Shown: piece by piece, positions 1 through 12,300 of the stretch
Numbering within the stretch: the first letter of the stretch is position 1
Layout: each line of letters starts with the position of its first letter
NCBI RefSeq assembly: GCF_008831285.2
Contig: NC_045139.1
Location: 14,924,354-14,988,353, forward strand
Direction of reading: 5' to 3'
DNA: 64,000 nt
DNA from: Nymphaea colorata
Lineage: Eukaryota > Streptophyta > Magnoliopsida > Nymphaeales > Nymphaeaceae
Notes under the pieces: generated by a model
Told to the model about the DNA's origin: nothing
Databases searched by the model: none
The model's input: the letters and a program-made list of their open reading frames with translations, nothing else
Program-made: the position numbers and the translations under genes

Positions 1-3000
1 GCTCCAGATATTTTTCTATTCTCCTTGGTTCTACTGAGGGATCGAGGGAGCTCATCCCAGGTCTATCGGATGGTGAGGTCGATTAGAGACGAAAAACCAA
101 GGTATGATCAGATCAGTCAGAGGTGAAATAGGTGGTCTTCGAGTCCGACTTCGACAACACCCTCGGTCTAGGTAGGTTCCCTACCTCCTTTTATAGAGCA
201 TATTGAAATATAGTGGGGGTTGACATTTTTGATGCCTTGCATAGCTTCATGAATTCAGTTAGGTTAGTCAAGAAGATTAACAAGTTTATGATAACTGTTA
301 TTTCGAAACATAAGGGAAACAAAAGGGTCAAGGACTTTCGAAATTGAGGTTCATTGCGTTTCCATGTGCAGGATGGAGCAATTTTTTGTAAGACATCCTG
401 TTGTTTTTTGGCACTTATGGTTTAATAAAAATTTTGGATAACTCCTCCAACAAGTTTGATGCGGCCTTCTAAGTCTTCTATTCTTTAAAGAACACACTTA
501 ACGGGCAATCACATGCGCCTCTAACTATGGTCAAATTGCAACCATGGTGAAGAAAGTGGAGACCTTGTCGGAAAATCACGTAATCTTTTCATTAGTTACT
601 AACACCACAAAGTGAGATAACGCTACTTTACCCTTAGTTTGTCCCACTCTTTACTCTTAGTGAAACTCCTTTTAAAGCACATCATTTTCAATAAGACTTT
701 GGGAAACTAAACCAAATTCAGCCTCTTGGAAACAAAAAAGCGGGTTGTTCTTTTGAGGAAAATGTATCGAACATGGAAAATCTCTATTTGGGTGTTCTCT
801 TTTTTTCCAATAAAGGCTTTGTATGTATGGACCTAATTTCTTTGGATTTCATGCACTTGTCATGTTGGGATTTGGACATAAAGCCCCCGATTTAGCACAT
901 GTAACTTGGTTTCTAAGAAATAATCACACTATATCTTGTGTTTACATCTTTTATTGATGTTTTCAAACATACATACTCAAGTACTCATTCATTAAATGAA
1001 ATTTTGCCATTTCTTGTTTCTTAAGATAATCTGGATTACAATATAATATGAATTCAATCCTGTTTCTCCCCTTTTACCGTCTTCTTTGTTCTTTCATTAT
1101 CTTCTTTCCTCCAATCGCTTCGTCCTAATCTTGTAGTGCCATCATCCCGTTGGTAGCCAGCCCACTATTTTTTTGGCTTACCTAAACGCCCTCGGGCTCA
1201 AATCCAGGTCGCTTTGAGGGGCACGTTGGTCATTTAAGCATTAAAAGGGTCGCTCCGGTCATTTTAAAGAAAAAGCCAAAGGATCTCCTCTTCTCCCGAC
1301 CATAACCGTGAAAAAGCAAAAGGGCGAAATGTCTTTTCTGCTCGACCAAAGAGCCCTTCCTTCGGCCGAGTATTTACCGAAAGGTTGGACGGCTGGAACC
1401 GATGATGCGTGAGGGTGATTTCGTCATAGACTTGAACGGTTCACGAGGCCTCTAGTGATCAAAACGGTCAAAAGCTCGGACTCCGTCCCGCCGACGATTG
1501 AGGAAATTTTCCAGTGGCATTTCGTTATTTGTGTCTAGTTTTCGTGGCTAATTAGTAAAGGTCCCCTGGTGCATTTCTCCGATTGCTGGTAGGTGAGGCA
1601 AGTGGGGGTACGTGTCCACGCTTATCTCGCGGCACGTATGCGACGCGGCGCGAGATTTCTCGAAACCGCTAGCTTTACTTGTGGCACGTGAGGTAGCTTT
1701 GACCGGAGTACCTGATTTACCCTTTATTTTTTTTCCGTCCAACGAAAATGTTCTATCGGACGACTGGTTTGACCCCAAATGCGTGATCGACTTTTGGCAC
1801 TGAGGGCATTTTAGTCATTTTTCATCACGAAGAAAATCACCTTGTCGTCTTCTGTAAGCTTAAGGACTTTGAAGAGAGGGGACCACCACCGAGGGTCACG
1901 AAGGGCAAAATGTGAGGGCTTTTTCGGGGATAAAAGTCAAAAGTGAGGGTCATATTGTAACTTTGGCAACTCTAAATGTCGTCATCCCTCCTGGTGTCGA
2001 ACGGACAGCGTGTCGTCTAGCGCTCTCCGCCACGTGTTGTGGGCCACGTGGATTTACGCGTCGGATTGAATTATCCTATTCCGGGAGGACACGTCGGAGG
2101 GTCAGATCCACGTCACCAGTGGCGGTTCGCTATAAGAGCGAGGCCCCTTCCCCCCCCCTGCACCCAATCGAGGCGTTGGGCGGCGGTGACTCTGTCTTCA
2201 GAACTGAAATTTTCCGTCCAGGAAGAAGGGCGAAGATGACGCCGGGGGTCTTGTCACTCGTAGTGCCGGGGGGTCCCTGGTGAGATGGATTTCCGGCTAT
2301 TCCTGCTGTTTTCCGGCTGCGGCGCGCGCCGTGCCAGAGAGTCCGGCGAGTTTACTCTAGTGTAATGGATGAGGTGACGGAAGGAATTCATGAGAGAGAG
2401 AGAGGGAAAGAGCACGGAAATTAAAACTATCAGAGACTTCAGAGTGAGGATCACGCGCTCTGATCGGTTCCTCTAGTTTTCCTCACTTTCTTTTCCCGTC
2501 CACTTGCTACCGGTTCTTCGATCGCAGAGATTTTAGGGATTTCGGGCGGAGTATTAATGGTTCTGACAGAGGTTAGGGTTTTCTGGGACTAAGCAGCAGA
2601 GAAAGTAGGCGAAGAAGATACACGCTCCTACGTTGCCATTTGTCGTCTCCTTTTCCCGGCCACCGATCTTGACGATCGGGATGTTCGCGGTGGAATTTTT
2701 ATGATTTCTCAACATAACTGACGGTTCTTTTAAATGTCCGTCAGATTTTGGCCCTTCTCCTTCTCACGTTCCGGAGCTTATCTGTTTGTAATTTTACTTC
2801 TAGATGTTATAACCGGCCGATTTCATCATCCGAGGTTCGGGGGCATTTTAGCGGCAATTTTTGGGTACTTCTTTTGTTAATGTTGGCGATTCTTGCGTTT
2901 TGTCCTTGTTATGCTCTTTCTTCCTCTTCCTTTCAATCGTCAAGCTGAAAAACTCAAATTTTCTGGGTCGAGATCGAGTTTCTGTTCTTCAAGCGATATC

Positions 3001-3148
3001 TACAGGGGTTTACGTGCTCCCTTGTCCCGTTCTTCGTCTTCTTGTTCTAGAAAGTTTCTTCGGAATTTCTTCTTGAGTTCTTCATCTTTTGTTCGCCGGG
3101 AAGCCGGCGGCTACTAGGTTTGCATCTTTACCTCTCTCAGACGACTCC
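1..3148. other. Intergenic region and 5' leader upstream of the DUF506 gene
   Basis: No gene is recognised here. The first 1.1 kb is AT-rich and featureless. From about 1.2 to 2.3 kb the DNA is more GC-rich and carries several short phrases of the kind 'gagggcattttagtcattt', which look like degenerate repeat remnants. Short open frames in this part have no recognisable content. Three CACGTG boxes lie between 1685 and 2050. From about 2.4 kb to the start codon the sequence is pyrimidine-rich and is probably the promoter and 5' leader of the downstream gene. Confidence 0.5.
1685..2050. promoter_or_regulatory. Three G-box (CACGTG) motifs
   Basis: Perfect CACGTG palindromes occur at 1685-1690, 2031-2036 and 2045-2050; the last two start 14 bp apart. 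G-boxes bind plant bZIP and bHLH factors in light, ABA and jasmonate responses. They lie 1.1-1.5 kb upstream of the DUF506 start codon, so any role in that gene is inference. Confidence 0.35.
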
Positions 3149-4595
3149 ATGACAGAAGAAAAATGGAGGCCTAGGGTCCTAAGAAAATCGACACCGATGA
3201 AGATACAGCCGATCGTCGATTCGGGCTCCCCGAAGCCGATCAAGAACGAAGCTGCCACGACTAAGCCGGCAGCAAAGTCGCGGCTCAAGCGGATGCTCGA
3301 ACGCCAATTTCCGGGAGTCCTTAGAAACTCCTTGTCGGAGAGAGCCGGCGAGCCCCACGGTGGGAGCGACACTGAGCCCAGCTCCGTCTGCCTGGCAAAG
3401 ATGGTTCAGAACTTCATGGAGGACAACGACAAGCAGGCGAAGTGCGGGCGCTCCCGATGCAATTGCTTCAACGGCAACGGCAGCGACAGCTCTGACGATG
3501 AACAAGACGCCGGAGATTCTACCTTGTTATCCGGCGAAGGCCCGGAACTTCTCAAAGTAAATTACTGAAAACAGATCTTTTCTTTTAAATTGCTGCGGTG
3601 TTTTTTTTTTTTTTTCTGTTTAATTGCCATGTATTTTCCTTATTTTCTTTAGCATTTTTTGCAGAGTTTGGTTCAGTGTGCTAGCATGGCGGAGAGAAAC
3701 CTTCTTGCCGATACGGCGAAGATAGTGGAGTCGAGAAGCAAGAGTTGTAGAAAGAACGTCTCTCTGAGGGAGTTCGTTGAGGAGGGTCTTCTCACGCTCG
3801 GCTACGACGCCTCCATCTGCAGATCGAAATGGGAGCAATCCCCCTCGCATCCCGCTGGTAGTCTAGTTCTCCCAAATCTTTCCGTTTCCGTTTCCGTCTC
3901 CGTTTCCTTTCTTTCAGTTTAGGGGTTTTGTCCGATTGAATTTTGTCTGATTAAAATTTTGTTTTTTGATCTTTTGTATTGAAGGGGAATACGAATACAT
4001 CGACGTGATCGTGGCCAAGGCTGAGGGGCCGCCGGAACGGCTCATCGTAGACGTCGATTTCAAGTCGGAATTCGAGATTGCGCGGTCGACGAGCCAGTAC
4101 CGAGCGGTGCTCCAGTCCCTACCCTCCATCTTCGTGGGAAAGCCTGACCGCCTACAGCAGATCGTCTCCTTGGTCTCTGAGGCCGCCAGGCATTCGTTGA
4201 AGAAGAAAGGGCTCCACTTCCCACCCTGGAGAAAACCCGAGTACATGAGCGCCAAGTGGCTCTCTCCTTACAAAAGGACGAAGGCAAGCGCCGACGACGA
4301 CAAGATGAATGCCTTCGCGGCCACCGCCCCGACCCCCGCCGCTGCAGCGACCCCCACCACTGACCTTTCCCTTATTGCCGTAAAACCATCCGGCCTCTCC
4401 ACCACGAGTTTCTCTGGCGAGTTCGAGTTGCGTTTCAGCGGCAACGACGGTGAGAGTAAAGCCAGCGACGGCGCCGGCGGTCAGGTGAAGGTGGTGGTGA
4501 CTGAATGGACACTACCGGCCGTCAAACCGAAGATTGCTCACAAGGAAGGCAAGATCGTCACGGGCTTAGCCTCTGTTCTCCGAGAGAAACCCTAA
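3149..4595 (+). CDS. DUF506 family protein (PDDEXK-like superfamily), 403 aa
   Basis: Three exons are supported: 3149-3556, 3665-3857 and 3985-4595, with GT-AG introns of 108 and 127 bp and phases 0 and 1. The spliced protein has 403 residues. Landmarks match the plant DUF506 family: MKIQPI near the N-terminus (residue 17), a basic block SRLKRMLERQFP, then CRSKWEQSP joined across intron 2 to PAGEYEYIDVIV, followed by LIVDVDFKSEFEIAR, where the acidic residues of the PDDEXK-like fold would lie. The C-terminal ~110 residues are low-complexity (Ala/Pro/Thr) and poorly conserved. Members of this family have been linked to root hair and phosphate responses and to calmodulin binding in Arabidopsis; no catalytic activity is established. 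The frame stays open upstream of 3149 but has no earlier ATG. Family assignment is firm; the role of this copy is unknown. Confidence 0.92.
3879..3908 (+). repeat. TTTCCG hexamer run in DUF506 intron 2
   Basis: About five imperfect copies of the hexamer TTTCCG lie directly after the 5' splice site of intron 2. It is a short low-complexity tract in a 127-bp intron and may affect splicing only by being pyrimidine-rich. Confidence 0.7.
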
Positions 4596-7500
4596 GCGAA
4601 CGAGTGCGGCCCCATCCCCCCAAAGAGGGTCCTAACAGACATCAGAAAAGTATTGCCTGTGTCCAATGGCGATAATCCCTCTCTCTTTTTTTGAGTTTCT
4701 TTTTAGTTCTTGCGTTGCGTCCTACGATCCCCGTTTTTGAAGGGTATGTATGTAGTTCGATGCATATAGACGAACAGATGAGGAAAAAAAACAGGAAAAA
4801 GAAAAAAGGAAAATGGAGGCAGTAATAATTTTTGTTCCTAGTAGAGTTGGCGAATAGTATATCATCAATGAATTTCGATGTTTGATACAATAATTTAGCT
4901 TTTGTATGTGGAAAGAGAGAGAGAGGAGCTTCTGTTTTTTTTTTTTTTTTTGGTTAAAGGAGGTTTGTTGCTTAATGTGTCTTCCTCCTTGCTTTTGGTG
5001 AGAACTGCAGACGCGTTCTCTCCTTCCCACGGGCGACCTGTTTTGAGAGTTCTTTTCTTCCTGACACCATATAATAGCAAAATAATGATCATCGCTTCTT
5101 ACTGTTTCGAACTTCAAGCTTCTTTGCTTCAAGCTTTTTCTCTGAAACAAAGCAGAAGCGATTCTCTTTTTCGATCTCATCTCTTCCTTAATTTTTCTAT
5201 CCCTTTTCCTTTGCGTCGAATCTCTCCTCCTGCCCGTTTCGGTAAATGATTAGGGTCAGTGAGCCGTCTCATTTGAAAAACGTCAAAAATATTCTTAATC
5301 ATGACAACTTTTATTTTTTATATCTTTCCTGCTTTAAACAGAACCAGAAGTCTGGTTGAGTGGCTTGCGAGAAATTTAAAAAAAAAAAAAAAAAAGGATA
5401 CAGACTTATCCGTTTCCTCGAGAAGAGGGTTATTTCTGTAAACGGCTTAACTCTCCTTTTCTTTAATAGTTCATTGTTTGGTTCGTACGCATAATAGTGA
5501 ATAAAAAAAAGGAAAAAAAATCCGCATTGGTTTCGGGAGGGGGGAGGGCGCCGGACTCGTGCTCTCTTGGACGCCGTGCGGGTTGTGGGGAGGAGCTAAA
5601 CGAAGGTGGCCACTAAAATTGCGTGAGTTCCCCTATCTTCTCTCTCTGGCTTCAGAGAAGTGAATCGGGGCCGATATCAGAATAGTAGTGGATTTGGTTG
5701 TTTGAATTTAAAGGCGCTGGTGAGCCAGGTCACTTGGTCTAGGTTTGGGCTTGACTCGGTTTGACTTGATATATTTTATTGACTTTTCACGAATATCACA
5801 ATTGGTCTCGTATCACATGCATTAAGAAAAAGATCTAGAGAATCAAGTCTTGCAAGATCCAGACCCGCTGCAATCTGGAGGAACAGCTTTCCTTCCCAAA
5901 ACTGGCAGCCGGTTAGCGTTAGGAAGGCGAACCACATTTCCGTGTTCAAATTTATAAAGGAATGGAATGACGGAGAAGAGCTTCGAGAGTCACACGCAGT
6001 CAAGGATGAAATAAATGGTTAGGACCTTTGGCTTTTTCGGTTGTGCCCGAATCTGATTCCGCATAACCCTCAAACTCAAATGACGTGAATTGAAACCGTT
6101 TTACATCCTTACGTGCACTCCTAATTCTCTACTTAATTATCCCGGGTCTGATTTTGGATCCAAAGTTTGGATGATGTGGTCGAAGGTCCGGTTATGGCCA
6201 GAAAAATTAGTTTGAGGGTACTATATAAAATTACATATTAAATTTGTTAATATAAAAATAATTTTTTTTTAAAGAGCTGCTACCGTGGAGCAGAGCAGAC
6301 TGAAATTCTTGGTGGGTCAAGATCTTACCTTGCCAACGTCTCTAAAACTGTGGTCAGAAGTTTGGTTGGTCAAATCTGGGGCTTTGAACAATGGAGTGAG
6401 AGTTGACCTAGTTGAGTTAAAGTGAACCTCAAGTAAAGGGAAAAAAAAAAAAAGTATAACCTTGGTTTTGGTACATTTTCACATTAACCAATATCATTGG
6501 AAAAGAAAAAAGAAAAAGAAAAAGGAAAATACCATGGTTTGAGCTCTTGGTCTGATTCTAGTTGTTTCGCATATATTATATGACTATTTTGAGTTCATAT
6601 ATGCCAATCTCTTTGTTATAATAATTCTTCCCAAGAATCTCACATGTGCTCTGCGCAATTGGTTAGATGGATTTGGCTTAAAACTGCAAGCTAAGTAAAA
6701 ATAACATTATCCTGAAAAAACAATGATTTTCACAGAAATAGTTCTACAGGTTTTGCCTCACAAACTGTGGATCCAAAATTCAGGAGAAAACCTCCTAAGA
6801 CTTCTTTCTGATCGGCCTCCCATCGGCAAATGCACTTTTATGTTTCGAATGTTCGTCGGGAAGAGAGTGCTTCATGAGAACTCTGCAAATTTACGGCAGA
6901 ATTAGTGAAATCCCGCGATTAATGATAAATGAGCTTAGTTTATCGAATCATCAAACATCTTGTGAGCCATGATCACCAATCTTAAAGCAAGGTTTGCAGG
7001 AGCAGTAGGATTTAGTGTAAAATAAGTGGGCGTTTAGCACTGGTAGAACTTCTTCTTCTTTGGGACGCAAAGCTCTAGTAAAGAACAAGGTGCACCAAAT
7101 ATCTGGCAGAGCAAGGTGGAGAACAATTTGTTCTCGATTTATCAAATAACAAATGATCAGAAATCCTTATGCCAACCTACTCGAAGTACTGAACTCTTGA
7201 TTCAATTCAGGCCGTGATTTCAGCCGTCAAGTCAGGTGGCCGGAGCCTTTGATCTTCAATAACGATATTGACTTAAAAAATTCAATAAAAAAAATTAAAT
7301 TTGGCATTGATTCCTTCTCTCCAGAGTGGTGAACAAAAATTTAAGATATCATCCTGTCATAGTCCTTTCTGAAAACATTTGTAATATAATATCTCGACTT
7401 TTTTAAAAAATTTAGAACCACATTTTACTTTCCTCCAAGCAAAGAGAATAATTGTACATAGTTTTAAATAGGGTGCCGTACAGTTCATATTTGGAGGACG

Positions 7501-9100
7501 ATTATCTGCGTGACACTCATTAATATCCGCATACATTTTATTAATGCGGATGTACAGTGCAAAATATGCACAATAAATTTAATTGGAGGTGGTATTCATT
7601 TCTATGTTTATCATGTCACGGCTGGTTCTTCACAAGGAGGTTAAGGGGAATATTTTTAATTAAGAGTGAAATATTTAAATTAATTGTGACAATTTGATAA
7701 TTTCGTTGACATCATGGTCTTTTAAAACATAGTTGAGGGAGGTTAAATATTCATTTCACAAGTTGTAACACGAATCTATATCTACCCAGAATGGCTTATT
7801 TTGATCGACCTCTAGAGGATTCAGGCTTGAAACTAATCCGCACAAAGCTGAATTAATCCTGAAATCCACATGGAACCGACAATTCAAGGAAAAACAGATT
7901 CGTCAATGGATAATGACAAATAAATTCATATCTAAGTCGCCATGCACTCGACAATTCAAGGAAAAATTGTCTCGAGGAGATTCAGTAGGGCTTTTCATTC
8001 CAGGACAATGGCCATCTGAGACATTTTATGCAGGCCACACAAACACAATTGCGCAAGTGCAAAGAGCAAAGGTGGCAGAGGCTCGGTTCAGTGGCGGAGA
8101 TACATGTGAAATGTAACTACTCAAAAATCCACAACAGACTTGCGCTGGTGATTCAAGTGCCCCTTTTGCTAGAAAATCCTGACTCCACCATTGATTTGAT
8201 GAGTAATACTATGTTAGTGCCCATAAACCTGCATCGTATTTTTCTATTTTTTGGATATATTCATGAGACAATAACAATGTGTTATTGTTGCCAAACAACC
8301 TTAGTTACTATTTCATAAATCACGCAATAGAATTGGGGTAGACCCATATACTACTTGTTAACGTTTTTCATGTATCTACTTTAGTTTTGGAGCATATTCA
8401 CAAGACAGTCACAGGATATTCCTAATACTAAACGACCCTTAAGTATGTATAATTTATCTTTTTTCAGTGGCTACTCTCAATTACGAGCGTAATTTACCAA
8501 TGAAAGGCAATAAATCCAAAGAGAAAATAGAAATAGAAGTTGGGGTTCTAAGATTTGGAGGTATATATATATATATATATATATATACACCGTCCATACA
8601 TACGTTTGACTAGCGTGTGGCAATGGTGGAGAGGGTGTTTGGTTGCTGAACTTTACATTTGACGATGATAAATGATATAGTTGTTCCACGATGCTACGCC
8701 ACACTATATTGTTGCCAGTGAGTGAGTTTGCTCACCAACTTTAGCGCTCTCCTTCCCCCTCGCAAATCGCTCTCTCTTGGTTTATTTGACTATAGTTTCG
8801 CCTGATGGAGGTGATCACTCCTTCATTTATTTATTGTTTTCTAAATTGTGAATCGGATGAGCTAAACCCCCTACGAAAGTTTACCTAAGCCACCAACATC
8901 GACCAATCTTCTCCCCAACACATCGTTATTGGTTTGGTTGACACATAGAACAAATCTTTCAACTCACGTGAAAGGACGTTTAGAATTGAGACAGCGTCGG
9001 CACTTAAGACAGTCTTGAAGGCGGTGAGGAGTTCAATACTTGAGATGGATCTCTGGGGGTGTCACGAGTCGATAGCCCAGGTGCCTGATTGCGCGCCTTT
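4596..9100. other. Intergenic region with no recognised gene
   Basis: The first ~300 bp is probably the 3' UTR of the DUF506 gene. The rest is AT-rich, with poly-A and poly-T runs (for example near 5380 and 4935). Open frames are short and have no conserved motifs. Around 8290 and 8430 there are phrases such as 'gccaaacaacc' and 'actaaacgaccc' that resemble the ends of the foldback element at 14.8 kb, so decayed MITE ends may be present, but no paired terminus was found. Confidence 0.5.
8562..8587. repeat. (TA)n microsatellite
   Basis: An uninterrupted TA dinucleotide run of about 13 units in intergenic DNA. It is a likely polymorphic marker. Confidence 0.9.
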
Positions 9101-9107
9101 TATATAA
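9101..9107 (+). promoter_or_regulatory. Candidate TATA box of the seven-transmembrane gene
   Basis: TATATAA lies 262 bp upstream of the ATG at 9369, just before a strongly purine-rich leader (about 9120-9370). The spacing suits transcription starting near 9135. No transcript data are available. Confidence 0.45.
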
Positions 9108-9119
9108 GTTGCGCATTTC

Positions 9120-9368
9120 GTGCTTTTGACGCTGAGAGGAAGAGGAAGAAGGCGGGAGAAACGAAGAAAAGTGACGCGACCAGAACGACGGAGTAGGAGA
9201 AGCAGAAAAAGAAGCGAGGGGGAGGGAGGTGGGGAAGAAGATAGTGAGGAGACAGCGGGAAGAGGGATTAAGAAGGAAAGAGAACGAGAAAGATTCGGAG
9301 AAGAAGAAAGAAGAGCCAACAAGAAGGAGGATCATACGAAGTAGAAGAAAGGAAGAGAAGGTGGAGAA
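9120..9368 (+). other. Purine-rich 5' leader of the seven-transmembrane gene
   Basis: This stretch is dominated by G and A on the plus strand (AGAAGAAGG-type runs). It lies between the candidate TATA box and the ATG, so it is probably 5' UTR. Long frames in it on either strand are a product of the biased composition, not genes. Confidence 0.55.
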
Positions 9369-12300
9369 ATGGAGGCATACAGGCCTCTTCCTTACTTGTA
9401 TCTTGGGAGTTTATCCGTGTGGATGGTGGTGGGGTTGTTGTGGACTGTCAATACATGGAGGAGACGACATTTCCAGGTTATCATTCCCCCCGACTATTTT
9501 GCTTTTGTTATTTGTCGGAGTTACCATTTTCTCTGTTCTTGCGTTATGGAAATTCTTTTAGCGGTAGGATGCTTCTTGTGACGTTCCGTTTTTCTTTTTG
9601 TCTTTTCCCTTGTTATGATTAAAGACTATGTTAATTGGGAAGTCCCCGCGTATAATGTTGATTTCTATTGCCTGTTATGACGTGAATCCATAAGAATGCG
9701 TGTTTTCAAGTTCTATTTCTTTGAGCTTCAAGTATAGGGAGTTTGGATTTCGTGCGGCAATTCTATGTTATAATTCTATTTTTTCCGGCACCTAGATGGA
9801 ATGTATTCTTTTTTTAGATCACAGTGAAATGTATACGATAAGGACAGGCACGAGAAATGTCACTAGTAGGTCGTGGGGATATTGGTTTCGACTTTCTCCA
9901 TGGTTTCGGTCTTCATAATTTTGCTGGTACTCTATGTATTAAGAGAGGTTATGTCAATCTTAGAGTGACTTGATTCTATCCCCGTAACTGTGTAACATCT
10001 ATTCTTTAGCCAATGGTTGTTGCATCTCCATTATATTTCTTTGGTATTAGCCAGGCTGTACTAAATGTATGAATGTTGCACGTTCTAGTTCGTTGTTTTA
10101 CTTTTCTCTGGATAGTATCGGTTGAGTTTCTCTTCTTTTTCTCTCCGCCTAATATGTTCCAATACGGATATAGATGTCCTTAATAAAATAAAGCAACTGA
10201 ATGCCGTTGTCGGAAAAGGATTTTGGGTATCATATCCTTAAATGAGTTACAAACTACTCCTATAAACGGAGTTCATCTAACATCTTTTTCTGATGAGGAG
10301 GAACGCTTCAAGGACCAGGCCACTATGCCTTACAAACACACATAATTGGGAAACCCAGTCTGGAGAGTGGCAGTTTGTGTGTGTATCTATCGGTATGAAA
10401 GTATACAGTTACTTTTATAGTAAAAAAGTGACTTGCACTTTTAAAGTTGTAAAATTATATTCTTATGCTTCTTTTCTGGTAGCTCTTTGTTCTCATTGGA
10501 TAACCTGAACACCAAAACTCCTAGCCTACACCTTGCCCATCATCTCAATTTTCACCAGCCAAAGTGCTACAAAGCAGCATTGTAGGTAAATTTCCACCAC
10601 CAAATGGAGATCAAATCGATCTACATTTTCTTTAGTTTTAACTTTTAATCTTTCTTCCCTCTATTTATTGGAACATCATGTAATTTCTTTTGTGGCTGTG
10701 CTATTGGGAGCAAAGGAACTGCACATTCCTGCCCAACGTAATACTTAGCCTTGAATTCTTAATAGTGAGGATACAATCTCTCTAAGTACATGACATGCTT
10801 GCGGGCTGTAGCTTTAAACATTCTCATGCTTCTACCATTGTTGTTTTTGTTGGTTGAGCATATGAGATGTTTATGCTAGCACATTTCCAAATAACTCTTT
10901 TTTTTACTAATGATGCTTATTTCAGTATTTGCTTTAACAGAAAATGCCATCTATATGTTTCTTGTATTCCTTATACTCTTCATGGTGCTTGTTTGTTTCT
11001 AAAACAGAAAAACCATCTGCAGTGGATACTTGCTTGTGTTCCTATGATCAAAGTTTCCCAGATTGGACTCTCCTATTTGTTTTGGTACGTGCTTACCTCC
11101 TAATATTATTCGAAATATTTGTTATTTTGTTTTATTTTACATGATTTATTCCTCATTTTGGAAAACAATCATCCTGCCCTAGTCACTGTTTTTTAAACAA
11201 AAGCTGGTCCAGTTCATGATTATTTTTGTAGATGTGAACTTGGAGTTGAAGTTCAACTTTTCTGACTGGTTTTTATATAAGAAGGCTTATATCCATATTT
11301 GTTTGACAGAATTGTTTGAATTTGAGTAAGGTAATTGCTAATCTGTTTCGTTATTTTTTCTGCCTGTGAAGGCTCTGGTGCTCTTTTCCTAATCCTTTTC
11401 CGTTGTCAAACAAGATATGTAAGACTGTTCCAAAGGAGATAATTTTATTTTAATAGATGACTGAACACTGTCCTTCATGGCCTCCCTTTCTAGATTTTCT
11501 CCCAATTTTTTGTCATTGTTTTGTTTTTGGACGTTTATGAATGATGTCTTTGTTAGTTGTTTTGATCACTTGAGGGCATTTAACCCCTCCTACTTTCATC
11601 TTCTTTGCACCATTCTATCACGTTGAGTTGAATTACAGCCAGTTTTGATCTTTCAGCAAATGGATGAAATGTCAGGGTTTTATACCTCTTTTGATAGTTA
11701 AATTGGAATTTGGACTTCCAGTTGAATTCTAACACTTCTATGTGGTTTCCTCAGTCACACTATCAAGACTCGAGATGGTTAGGGGTTAAAGAATTTTAAC
11801 TGATGAAAAGTGCAATGCTTGCTTGGTGAACAAATTTTGTAGATCTTGGAATTAGCTTCTTATCACTTTTTTGTTTTCCGTAGGATAAATTCTAAACCAG
11901 TAATTTGTCATTTCACATGAATCCGAATTGCAAAAGAAAGGGTTGTAATGGATTTAAACCTGCACTGTTTTGGGAAGAATAGATGTGCAACAGTTTCAGT
12001 GATAAATGTAGGCAGATAGATGTTGTACAAGAAACTCATCTATTGTCTAATTAATTTGACCAAACAGACAAACACTAAATCCAAACATGGCCCAATCGTT
12101 GTGTCATTTCATATGGTGATGACCAGTGATGAATTTTATATTGTGACAAAAACAATCTTTTGTATGCTATATCTCTATTTTAACTTCTTTTGACAGCTTA
12201 ATTTTCAATGAAGACTTTAAGCTTTTTTTATAGTGAATTGCTGTTAATATCTCCATTATTTTCTGCTTTAGGTATTCATGCTTCAATCTGCAGACTTGTT

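Noticed and set aside
1912-2283. 123-codon frame in GC-rich DNA
   Set aside because: Likely open because of GC content; no motif and several overlapping frames are equally open.
3089-3148. Longer DUF506 frame starting at 3089
   Set aside because: The codon at 3089 is TTG, not ATG; the first ATG is at 3149.
9033-9335. Ser/Phe-rich minus-strand frames opposite the purine-rich leader
   Set aside because: They are the complement of a GA-rich tract and carry no motif.
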